Assembly: GCF_002086695.1 (NCBI RefSeq) | Contig: NZ_MVIH01000015.1 | Coordinates: forward strand, 53,445-117,444 | Source of the DNA: Mycolicibacterium rhodesiae | GTDB taxonomy: Bacteria; Actinomycetota; Actinomycetes; Mycobacteriales; Mycobacteriaceae | Direction of reading: 5' to 3' | Length of the DNA stretch: 64,000 bases | Part shown: piece after piece, positions 52,896 through 61,236 of the stretch | How positions within the stretch are numbered: position 1 is the first letter of the stretch | Layout of the letters: every line of letters begins with the position of its first letter | Program-made: the position numbers and the translations under genes | Notes under the pieces: generated by a model | Database searches by the model: none | Told to the model about the DNA's origin: nothing | The model's input: only the letters and a program-made list of their open reading frames with translations

Positions 52896-53894
52896 TCATT
52901 GCCCGAGCCGAGCGTAGAAAGCCTCGGTGGCGTCTTTGGCGGGCGCCCACCAGTCCTGGTTGGCGCGATACCACTCAATGGTTGAACTCAAGCCATGTTC
53001 GAAATCGGAATATGTTGGCTGCCAACCGAGCTCTTCGCGCAGCTTGGTCGCGTCGATCGCGTAGCGCAGGTCATGACCGGACCGGTCGGGGACGTGGTCA
53101 TAATCATCAGCGTCGTGACCCATGATGGTGAGAATCAGTTCGACCACGGTTTTGTTGTCCTTCTCACCGTTGGCACCGATCAGGTACGTTTCCCCGATCC
53201 GACCATTCTCCAAGATCTGCAACACAGCGGACGAATGATCGTCGGCATGGATCCAGTCGCGGACGTTCAGGCCGTCGCCGTAGAGCTTGGGACGAGTCCC
53301 ACGCAGCACGTTGGTGATCTGGCGGGGAATGAACTTCTCGACGTGCTGATATGGCCCGTAATTGTTCGAACAATTCGAAATCGTCGCCTGCACACCGTAT
53401 GAACGTATCCAGGCTCGCACCAGCATGTCGCTACCGGCCTTGGTCGACGAGTACGGCGACGACGGGTTGTACGGACTGGCCTCGGTGAACTTCCCGGGGT
53501 CATCCAACGGCAGGTCGCCATACACCTCGTCGGTGGAGATGTGGTGGTAGCGCACGCCGTACTTGCGGACCGCCTCGAGCAACGTGAAGGTACCGATCAC
53601 GTTGGTGTGCAAGAACGGCTGTGGGTCGTTCAGTGAATTGTCGTTGTGGGTTTCTGCGGCATAGTGCACGACGGCATCGGCAGCCGCCACCAGTTTCTCC
53701 ACAACACCGGCGTCGGCGACATCACCGTGAACAAAATCCACTCGACTGTCAGGCAAACCGGACAGCGAAGCAAGATTGCCGGCGTAGGTCAGCTTGTCCA
53801 GCACAGTGACGTGGTGGTCGGTGTGCTGGACGGCGTAATGCACGAAGTTGGAACCGATGAACCCGGCACCCCCAGTGACGAGCAGCCGAGCCAC
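52896..53894 (-). CDS. rmlB: dTDP-glucose 4,6-dehydratase
   Basis: A 332-residue extended SDR: LLVTGGAGFIGSNFVHYAVQ (NAD site), HISTDEVYGDLPLDDP (active-site Thr-Asp-Glu) and YSSTKAGSDMLVRAW (catalytic Tyr and Lys). It turns dTDP-glucose into dTDP-4-keto-6-deoxyglucose. The GTG start at 53894 overlaps the rmlA stop by one base. All dTDP-rhamnose steps are thus encoded together here. Confidence 0.95.
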   Translation of the reverse strand: MARLLVTGGAGFIGSNFVHYAVQHTDHHVTVLDKLTYAGNLASLSGLPDSRVDFVHGDVADAGVVEKLVAAADAVVHYAAETHNDNSLNDPQPFLHTNVIGTFTLLEAVRKYGVRYHHISTDEVYGDLPLDDPGKFTEASPYNPSSPYSSTKAGSDMLVRAWIRSYGVQATISNCSNNYGPYQHVEKFIPRQITNVLRGTRPKLYGDGLNVRDWIHADDHSSAVLQILENGRIGETYLIGANGEKDNKTVVELILTIMGHDADDYDHVPDRSGHDLRYAIDATKLREELGWQPTYSDFEHGLSSTIEWYRANQDWWAPAKDATEAFYARLGQ

Positions 53895-54763
53895 TACAAA
53901 CCTCTTTCGAGCAGATCGAGCAGATATCGGCCATAACCTGACTTCACCAGACGATCGGCACGGTCTCGCAGTTCGTCATCGGTCAGAAAGCCCTGCCGCC
54001 AGGCGATTTCCTCGGGCACACCGATCTTGAGCCCGGTCCGCCGTTCCATGGTCCGGACGAAATCGGCCGCGTCGGTCATCTGATCGAATGTCCCGGTGTC
54101 CAGCCACGCCGTCCCCCGCGGCAGCACCTGCACCCGCAACTGGCCTTGCTCCAGATAGGCGCGGTTGACGTCGGTGATCTCGTATTCACCCCGATCGCTC
54201 GGGGCAAGTTCTCGGGCGATCGCGACGACATCGTTGTCGTAAAAGTAGAGTCCGGGGACCGCGAAATTGCTTCTGGGCTGCTTCGGCTTCTCCTCCAGCG
54301 ACACCACTACACCGCTGGGGTCGAACTCCACCACGCCGTAGGCCGATGGTTCGGCGACCCAGTAGGCGAAGATCACACCGCCGTCGACGTCGGTGAAGCT
54401 CTTGAGCTGAGTGCCCAGTCCCGGACCATAGAGCAGATTGTCACCCAGAATCAGGGCCACCTTGTCGTTGCCGATGAAATCTGAGCCGATGGTGAACGCC
54501 TGAGCCAGACCGTCTGGTGACGGCTGCTGGGCGAACGTGATGGAGACGCCGAACCGGGATCCGTCCCCGAGCAGGCGTTCGAAGCTTTCGGCGTCGTGCG
54601 GGGTGGTGATAACCAAGATGTCGCGGATCCCGGCCAGCATGAGCGTGGACAGCGGGTAGTACGCCATCGGCTTGTCGTAGACCGGGATCAGCTGCTTGGA
54701 CACCCCAAGGGTGATTGGGTGCAAGCGGGTTCCGGAGCCACCCGCCAGGATGATGCCCTTCAT
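53894..54763 (-). CDS. rmlA: Glucose-1-phosphate thymidylyltransferase
   Basis: A 289-residue protein starting MKGIILAGGSGTRLHP, with the rest of the RmlA pattern: KQLIPVYDKPMAYYPLSTLM, ILGDNLLYG with the metal-binding Asp, and EYEITDVNRAYLEQG. It makes dTDP-glucose and is normally feedback-inhibited by dTDP-rhamnose. The start ATG 54763 overlaps the stop of the large synthase gene (ATGA); the longer open frame is only read-through of that gene's 3' end. Confidence 0.95.
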   Translation of the reverse strand: MKGIILAGGSGTRLHPITLGVSKQLIPVYDKPMAYYPLSTLMLAGIRDILVITTPHDAESFERLLGDGSRFGVSITFAQQPSPDGLAQAFTIGSDFIGNDKVALILGDNLLYGPGLGTQLKSFTDVDGGVIFAYWVAEPSAYGVVEFDPSGVVVSLEEKPKQPRSNFAVPGLYFYDNDVVAIARELAPSDRGEYEITDVNRAYLEQGQLRVQVLPRGTAWLDTGTFDQMTDAADFVRTMERRTGLKIGVPEEIAWRQGFLTDDELRDRADRLVKSGYGRYLLDLLERGL

Positions 54764-57700
54764 GACACCCGTCGGATGACGCGAACACCCATCCCACGAG
54801 TCTCGTAAATACACAGGTCATCGACCCAGAATCGCCCGTCGAACACCGCCAACACCCCCCGGTCATCCCGCTCCGTGGTCAGAATATCGATCTCGGAGCG
54901 GGTTCGCTTGTTCGTTGGCGTTACCTGACCGCGGAATTTCCAGCTGAACGTCTGATCCAAAGCGACCGGCTCGAACTGATAGTCCTCGCCCGCCCCCGCA
55001 AGCCCGGCCAGCCGGACGGCCGCGCGGCCCGCCTGCTGCATGGCTTCCAGACCCAGCGAACCCGGCTGCACCGGATCTTGGAAGAAGTGGGCTTTGAAGA
55101 ACCACGCCTCCGGGGTGACGTCGTACTCGGCGACCAGCCGGCCCAGACCTGCCTCTCCCCCGCCCGGCCAGAATTTCACCCGGTCGAGCACCTGGAGCCG
55201 GCCCTGATCCAGCCAGGGTGCGCCGTCGAGCTCGGCGGCCCGATACGACAGTTCGACCGGAGCCGGTTCGGATAGCGCCTCCAGCGCACCTGATGGCACG
55301 CGCAGCCCGACTTGATTGCGCAACGCCTCGGGACTGAAGAACCCGAATGCCGTCTTCATCGTCATGACGACTTCGTCGTTCTGGGTGCAGACGACGTCGA
55401 AGAACACGATTGTCGAGCCGGCGCCGTCGGCGAACCGCTCCAGCGTGGAGGTCACCCGCAATTTCCCGACCCGGGCCGGGCGGTGTTGGACGACGTCGCC
55501 GCCGTCGAGATTGCGGAACACGACATCGTCGGGGCGGTTGGCGGCGAAGCCGTTGTACGACGACAGCCAGCCGCACGGCTGCAGCAGGATCTCGATGAGC
55601 ACCGGCATCGGCACCGCGTCGACGTGCGCGTCGGCGAAGTACCACTCACCCTCTGGCACATCGTATTCCGCGACGACGGTGCCGCCCTTGGTCGGCACCC
55701 CCGGCGGGCTGGACACGCTGAGCACCCGGGACATGAAGTGGTACGGCTCATCCGGCAGACGCGGTGCGCGCCTCGTGCCGTCGAACGGCGCGTACAGCGC
55801 ACCGAACGCATCCGACGGCATCCCGCGACCGCAGGCCAGAAGCGCGCCCTGGTCGCCGCGAACATCGTTGGTACCGGCCAGGATCTGCACCGGTCCGGGC
55901 GCGCCCGGCGGCATCGGCCAGTCCGGAACCAGACGCATCCCGAAGCGCCGGGCGTGGAACACCTTAAAACCGTCACTGCGGCAGAGCAATGCCGCGAAGA
56001 CCGTCGGCGTGGGGCCGTCGATGATCTCCTCGATGAACACCTCGTAGTCGAGCATGTGGTCGGCGTCCGGCGTCACCTGTCCACGGCAGACGAACCGCGC
56101 CATGTCATCCGGGACGGGTTCGAACCGCCACCCGTCGCGTTCGATGGTGAACCCGTAGGCAGCCATCGCGAAGGACAGGGCTTGGGTGGCCGCGTCAGCC
56201 ATCAGCGTGCCGGGCATGCACGGATCGTTCTTGAAATGCCCGTCGTAGAACCACATGTCCTTGGGCACGGCTGCGGTGGCGCGCAGGTACCCGCGTCCCC
56301 ACGGCCCGCCGGTGGGATCGAATTCGGCGATCTCGTCGATCAGCCGCAGCTTGCCCTTCGGCAGCGACGGTGTGCGGGTATGGGCGGCGGCGCGCTCGAA
56401 GCCGGGCCCGAAGCACCGGTAGGCGTGACCCTCGGTGAAGGCCTCGACGTCGTCGGAGGTGAACGAACGCTTCTGCGTGACGACGGGCGGTTCGTCACGC
56501 ACCGCGCCGTCGCGCGGCGCATCGTCGGCGGCATCCCACAACACCCCGTCCGACTCGGCGAGCTCGGCGTCGGAGAAGAAGCCGGCTTGCCCGTTGCGGA
56601 CCGAGATCATCAGCCGGTCGCCGATGTAGCAGTCGTAGTGGAAGAAGAACAGCCGCGTGTCACCGGTTTTCGCGTGGCCGTCGATGTGGATCTCGTAGTG
56701 CAGCGTGTCGCCGCCCTTGGGCAGCTCGCCCATGAACGTCAGATCGCAGCCGAGCAGGCGGTAGACCCGTTCGCTGCGGTTGGTGAAATCCGCACCCAGC
56801 CAGGAGGCGAGCAGCAAGTCCGCCTGCCCGCTCTCGATCACCACACCCGGCGACATGCGACCGTTGTGGATGTACCAGGCGTCCGGGTCGACGTCGGTCT
56901 CGGTGACGATCGTGCCAGTGCCCATCGTTCCGGGCTCGCCCTCGATGCTCATCACCCGGTCGGCGAGAAGTAGCGGCGGCTCCGGCATCCGGACCAGCCG
57001 CTCGTATTGGTCGTACTCGGCGAACTTCGGTCCCATGACTTCTGAGACCTTGCCGCCGGCAAGGATTTCCAGCTGAGCACGGGTCCACAGCGGCTCTGGG
57101 GCCGCCGCCGGACGCTTGCTCGGCGCAGGCGTCGGCACGGCCGGTGCGGGCGGTGCGGCCGGTGTCACGGTGACCGGTGGCGCCGGTGGCGCAGGCGGTG
57201 CACTCGCCGCGGGAGCGGGAGCTGGAGCAGGGGCAGGTGCCGGTGCGGGTGTGAAGACCGCAGGTGCACTCGTCGCCACGGTGGAAATCGATCCACGCCG
57301 TCCCGACACCAGCGCGAGAAGATCGCCGCGCGACTTCAGGAACGACGAGTGTGCTTCTGCCTGCCGCTCCAGGAATGCGGTATGCGCGTCGCTGACCGAG
57401 GCGACCAGGTTCAACGCCGTCGTCGTCTGATCGCTGAGCGAGACAGCGGCAGGCGCGGCCGGCGTAGTCGGATGGGCCACAACAGTGCTTCTCTCCGTGA
57501 CGGCGTGCACGGCGAGGTCCTGGGCTACCACCAGCGGCGCAAGTTGCGCAGGTGCGGGCGGCATGACTTGAACACTTCGCACATCAGACATAGGTGTACT
57601 TCCGTTTCTGGACGCCACCGGCGTCGAGACAGTCATGGGTGGTGCGGGAGGCGAAACAGTCTGGGGCGCCACGGGAACGGAGACGATGTCCGGCCAGTGA

Positions 57701-60700
57701 GCGGCCAGCGTCAACTTGCGGATGCCCTCCGACGACGCCGAGTCCCGCTGTTCGCGCAGTTGCCGAATACGCGTTTCGAACGCCTCGATGTCGACCGGCA
57801 GTCCATGCACCCACAGCTTGGACACGCTTTCGGCCAGCGCACGCAACCCTCGCCGTTCCTGCGGGTCCAGCGCGACAGCCAGATGCGGTCGGTCGCCGAG
57901 GATCTTGCCCACCGCCCCGGTCAGGATGCTGCGCGGGCCGTGCTCGACGAAGATCCGGACGCCGTCCTCCCAGGCTTGCAGGATCGTTGCGGGGAAGTCG
58001 ATCGGTTCGAGAGCCTGGCGGGTGATCGCCTCGGCGGCCGCCTCACGGGTGGGCACATAGGCCCGGTTGACCGCGTTGGTGTAGAAGCGGACGTCAGGGA
58101 CCTCGTGCGTCTCCCGGGTGTGGATGTTGCGCCACGTGTCGGCGAAGGGCGCCATCGCCTCGCAGTGGATGACCATGTCCAAACCCAGCGGGATCGCGGT
58201 CGCGCCAGGTAGGGCGTCGATGACCCGGCGGCACGCCGCGGGATCGCCACCGATCACGCAATCGTCCGGTGCCTGCACGATCGTCATGTAGGCGTGCGGC
58301 TCGGCGGCCAGCGCCGCGTCGACCAACGTCCGCGGTGCGGTGATACGCCAGCACTCCCATGGAGCAGGTTGGTCACCCAGCCCCCAATCCGCCGCCGCCA
58401 CCCGGCATTCGCCGGTCAGCTCGTCGCCGTACATGCCTGACGCCTCGATCTCGTCGAGCATCGGCTCGAGGTCGCTCCAGACCCCGAAGGCCATCAATGA
58501 GTTGGTCTCGCCCGACGAAAGACCAATCGCCGCATCGGGTTTGAGACCCAGCACAGTGCGCGAGAACTCCGCTTGCGACTGGCAGACCAGAGCGCAGCCG
58601 GTCAGCTGAGTGCGCGGGTCCAGAGTGGTGATCCCGGCGCCGTGCAGAGCGCGAGCCAGATCACCCACACCCGAGAAACGTTGAGTGAGTGCGTCACCGA
58701 TCTCCGGCCACGCGAACAACAGATCCCGCCCCGCCCCCGGGTACGCCGCGGCCGCACCGGTGAACGTGAACGCCAGTTCGCCGGCCATCGGTTCCTCGGC
58801 GTAGGCGATGCCGGGGATCACCGGCGCCTCGCCACGTTCGAGGCGCTGGAGCGCCTGCTGGCGCAGCTTGTCCACCGTGGACTCGCTGTCGCCCACCAAC
58901 GAACACCGCACCGGCCCGGCTCCGCCCGGCTCGCCACGCTGCATCCGCCCCAGCAGGTCGGCCCGGCTGTTGCCGGCATAGCGTTGTGAAACCGGCACGA
59001 CGCCAACAGCCAACGGCTTGGGCGCACCGTCCGCGGCGGACACGGTGATGCCGTCGGCGTGCCCGCCCAGCGCCTCCACCCACACCGCCGCCGAGGTTCC
59101 GCCAGGTGCCGGTTGAGCTCCGGCCTGGTCTACCCGCACCCGGGCCCGGACTGCTTCGGCGCGGGCCGCGATCTCTACCCCAGCACTGGCCGCATGGGTG
59201 CGGCCGATCCGGCCGACCGCGAAGTTCGAGTCCGTCTCGATCGGTTCGTCGTCGGTGTCGATGACGGCGATGATCTCGTCGCCGGCCGCTTCGGCGTCTG
59301 CTCGTCGTTTGAGCACGAAGGCCACCGCGGCGTCGCCGTGTCCCACGCTGGTGTCGGCGTCGAGGGCATCGGCCGCCCGCGAATGCGCAGGCTCACAACA
59401 CATGTCGACCGCACCGGCGACGACGGTGTCGAGCTCCCGATACCGCAGCGCGCGAATGCCGATCTGCAGGGCCGTGATCGCGGACAGTTCCTCGGTGGAC
59501 ACGGTGAATCCGAATCCGCGGAAGTCGCGCTGCGCGTGGATGCGATTGGCGGGAATGTTCGGCATGGTTCCCACCACGCCGTCGGCGGTCAGTTTGGGGG
59601 CCGCTTGCGCGTTGGCCTCCAGCCACCGTCCGTTGTCGGCGTTGAGCACCCGCAACCGTTGCCGCGCGATGGTGGCGTCGCAGCCCATGCCGACGAACAC
59701 TCCGGTGCGGTCCGGATCGGTGACGACGCCGTTGAGCGCCTGTCCGGCCGCTGCCAGCATGACGGTCTGCTGACTGAGGCTGCCTGCGAGTTCGTTGGGC
59801 GGGAAACCGAGTCCGGCAAGGTCAAGTGCGACGCTGTCGAGCGGTGTGGGCTGCGCCTCCGGACCGAACACCCGGCGGCGGAATGCCTCGGCGTCGCCTG
59901 CGTCGCCGGTGACCACACCGATTCCGCAGATCACGATCTCGTCGGTGGGCGGCTGTTGGCGGGTCGCCGAAGGCTTTGGCCCGCGGTAGTTCTCGACGAT
60001 CAGGTGGGCGTTGTTGCCGCCGAACCCGAAGTTGCTGACCGCCGCACGTTTGACCGGGCCGTCCCATGCCGTGGGGGCGGTCACCAAGGTGAACGGCGTA
60101 TCGCCGAGCTTGTCGGTCGGCTTCTCACACACCGTCGGCGGAATGGTCGACGCCTGCATGGCGGAGAGCACATTCACCAGACTTGCTGCGCCGGACACCG
60201 TGATGGTGTGGCCCAGGTTGCCTTTCAGCGCACCCAGTTTCAGCGGAACGTCCCCATAAGCGGCCGCAATGCTCTGCAGCTCGGTGGCGTCGCCCAGCGG
60301 CGTGCCGGTGGCGTGACAGTCCACATAGTCGATGTCGGCTGGCGTCAGCCCGGCCTGCTCCAGCGCGGACATCATCGCTCGGGTCTGACCGCCCACTGCC
60401 GGTGCCAGGAAACCGCTTTGGCGTCCGTCGTTCGAGAGCCCGACACCCAAAATCACCCCGAGGATGGTGTCCCCGGCACGCTCGGCGTCGGAGAGCCGCT
60501 TCAGCGCCACCAAGGCGGCACCTTGAGACGGCACGAGGCCGTCGGCTTCCGCGTGGAACGGGCGAGACTGCCCTGTCGGGCTGAGCGCCTGCAGCGAGGT
60601 GAAGCCCAAATGCAGGAACAAATCGTCCGATCCGTTGACACCGCCGGCGAGCATCACGTCGGCGTCGCCGTCGTGCAATGCGTCGCATGCGAGTTTGATG

Positions 60701-61236
60701 GCGTACAGCGACGATGCGCAGGCCGCGTCGAGCGCGAAGACCGGACCGTTCATCTCCATCGCGCCGGCGACCAGGTGCACGGGTAGCCCCGACGAGAACC
60801 GGTTGCGCGGGTCGTCGTTGCCCTCCCCCGTCCAGAACGCTTCGACGAACGCGGTGCCCATGGTGCTGGGGTACGACAGATTGCCGACGATAAGGCCGGT
60901 GCGGGGAGCCGCGAGCGGACCGCCCAGGGCCTGCTGAGCGCATTGCGCGAGCCACGCAACGATCGGATCGAGCTGGTCCAAATCCGGTATCCGCGCGGCG
61001 AATTGGCTCAGGTCGAAGGAGGTGTCGACATAGCCTCCGGTCGCCGACGACACCCGCAGACCAGGTTTGTCGCTGGCAAGCAGCTTTCCCGGGTCCACTC
61101 CCCGCCACCGATCGCGCGGGGTGGGGGTCAGCAGACAGCGTCCGTTCAGCGATGCGTCGAACAACTCCTCGGGTGTCGTTGCGCCGGGCAGCACACAACT
61201 GCGTCCGACGATCGCGACGGGTTCGAAAACGCTCAC
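54760..61236 (-). CDS. PfaC/HglC-like multidomain synthase: KS-CLF-AT-linker-four hotdog folds
   Basis: A 2158-residue protein. Residues 1-430 are an active ketosynthase (Cys173 in DAACASSLY, His in DCHATGTPLGD, His in KGNLGHT). About 430-790 is a chain-length-factor-like KS where the Cys is absent (FTVSTEELSA). About 830-1130 is an acyltransferase with Ser907 in GLSSGE. A 250-residue Ala/Pro-rich linker follows. Then come four hotdog folds: HNGRMSPG near 1460, the FabA-type HFKNDPCMPG near 1665, HVDAVPMPV near 1875 and HFFQDPVQPG near 2050. They make two double-hotdog dehydratases. The set matches PUFA synthases (PfaC, with PfaB fused in) and heterocyst-glycolipid synthases. It would extend and dehydrate a long acyl chain on the ACPs of the upstream protein. 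GTG 61236 overlaps the upstream stop; rmlA is coupled downstream. Confidence 0.88.
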   Translation of the reverse strand: MSVFEPVAIVGRSCVLPGATTPEELFDASLNGRCLLTPTPRDRWRGVDPGKLLASDKPGLRVSSATGGYVDTSFDLSQFAARIPDLDQLDPIVAWLAQCAQQALGGPLAAPRTGLIVGNLSYPSTMGTAFVEAFWTGEGNDDPRNRFSSGLPVHLVAGAMEMNGPVFALDAACASSLYAIKLACDALHDGDADVMLAGGVNGSDDLFLHLGFTSLQALSPTGQSRPFHAEADGLVPSQGAALVALKRLSDAERAGDTILGVILGVGLSNDGRQSGFLAPAVGGQTRAMMSALEQAGLTPADIDYVDCHATGTPLGDATELQSIAAAYGDVPLKLGALKGNLGHTITVSGAASLVNVLSAMQASTIPPTVCEKPTDKLGDTPFTLVTAPTAWDGPVKRAAVSNFGFGGNNAHLIVENYRGPKPSATRQQPPTDEIVICGIGVVTGDAGDAEAFRRRVFGPEAQPTPLDSVALDLAGLGFPPNELAGSLSQQTVMLAAAGQALNGVVTDPDRTGVFVGMGCDATIARQRLRVLNADNGRWLEANAQAAPKLTADGVVGTMPNIPANRIHAQRDFRGFGFTVSTEELSAITALQIGIRALRYRELDTVVAGAVDMCCEPAHSRAADALDADTSVGHGDAAVAFVLKRRADAEAAGDEIIAVIDTDDEPIETDSNFAVGRIGRTHAASAGVEIAARAEAVRARVRVDQAGAQPAPGGTSAAVWVEALGGHADGITVSAADGAPKPLAVGVVPVSQRYAGNSRADLLGRMQRGEPGGAGPVRCSLVGDSESTVDKLRQQALQRLERGEAPVIPGIAYAEEPMAGELAFTFTGAAAAYPGAGRDLLFAWPEIGDALTQRFSGVGDLARALHGAGITTLDPRTQLTGCALVCQSQAEFSRTVLGLKPDAAIGLSSGETNSLMAFGVWSDLEPMLDEIEASGMYGDELTGECRVAAADWGLGDQPAPWECWRITAPRTLVDAALAAEPHAYMTIVQAPDDCVIGGDPAACRRVIDALPGATAIPLGLDMVIHCEAMAPFADTWRNIHTRETHEVPDVRFYTNAVNRAYVPTREAAAEAITRQALEPIDFPATILQAWEDGVRIFVEHGPRSILTGAVGKILGDRPHLAVALDPQERRGLRALAESVSKLWVHGLPVDIEAFETRIRQLREQRDSASSEGIRKLTLAAHWPDIVSVPVAPQTVSPPAPPMTVSTPVASRNGSTPMSDVRSVQVMPPAPAQLAPLVVAQDLAVHAVTERSTVVAHPTTPAAPAAVSLSDQTTTALNLVASVSDAHTAFLERQAEAHSSFLKSRGDLLALVSGRRGSISTVATSAPAVFTPAPAPAPAPAPAPAASAPPAPPAPPVTVTPAAPPAPAVPTPAPSKRPAAAPEPLWTRAQLEILAGGKVSEVMGPKFAEYDQYERLVRMPEPPLLLADRVMSIEGEPGTMGTGTIVTETDVDPDAWYIHNGRMSPGVVIESGQADLLLASWLGADFTNRSERVYRLLGCDLTFMGELPKGGDTLHYEIHIDGHAKTGDTRLFFFHYDCYIGDRLMISVRNGQAGFFSDAELAESDGVLWDAADDAPRDGAVRDEPPVVTQKRSFTSDDVEAFTEGHAYRCFGPGFERAAAHTRTPSLPKGKLRLIDEIAEFDPTGGPWGRGYLRATAAVPKDMWFYDGHFKNDPCMPGTLMADAATQALSFAMAAYGFTIERDGWRFEPVPDDMARFVCRGQVTPDADHMLDYEVFIEEIIDGPTPTVFAALLCRSDGFKVFHARRFGMRLVPDWPMPPGAPGPVQILAGTNDVRGDQGALLACGRGMPSDAFGALYAPFDGTRRAPRLPDEPYHFMSRVLSVSSPPGVPTKGGTVVAEYDVPEGEWYFADAHVDAVPMPVLIEILLQPCGWLSSYNGFAANRPDDVVFRNLDGGDVVQHRPARVGKLRVTSTLERFADGAGSTIVFFDVVCTQNDEVVMTMKTAFGFFSPEALRNQVGLRVPSGALEALSEPAPVELSYRAAELDGAPWLDQGRLQVLDRVKFWPGGGEAGLGRLVAEYDVTPEAWFFKAHFFQDPVQPGSLGLEAMQQAGRAAVRLAGLAGAGEDYQFEPVALDQTFSWKFRGQVTPTNKRTRSEIDILTTERDDRGVLAVFDGRFWVDDLCIYETRGMGVRVIRRVS

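Noticed and set aside
44957..54763. Classical glycopeptidolipid locus
   Set aside because: The mmpS-mmpL-mmpL, Gtf and rml genes look similar, but there is no NRPS gene; the core synthase is PUFA/HGL-like.
57110..57300. Ala-Pro repeat as a DNA satellite or PE/PPE-type element
   Set aside because: It is the in-frame flexible linker between AT and the hotdog domains of the synthase.
59059..60786. 575-codon plus-strand open frame, and a similar one at 55312-56973
   Set aside because: Both are antisense to the KS-CLF-AT-DH synthase and have no recognisable domain; synthase motifs on the other strand explain the DNA.
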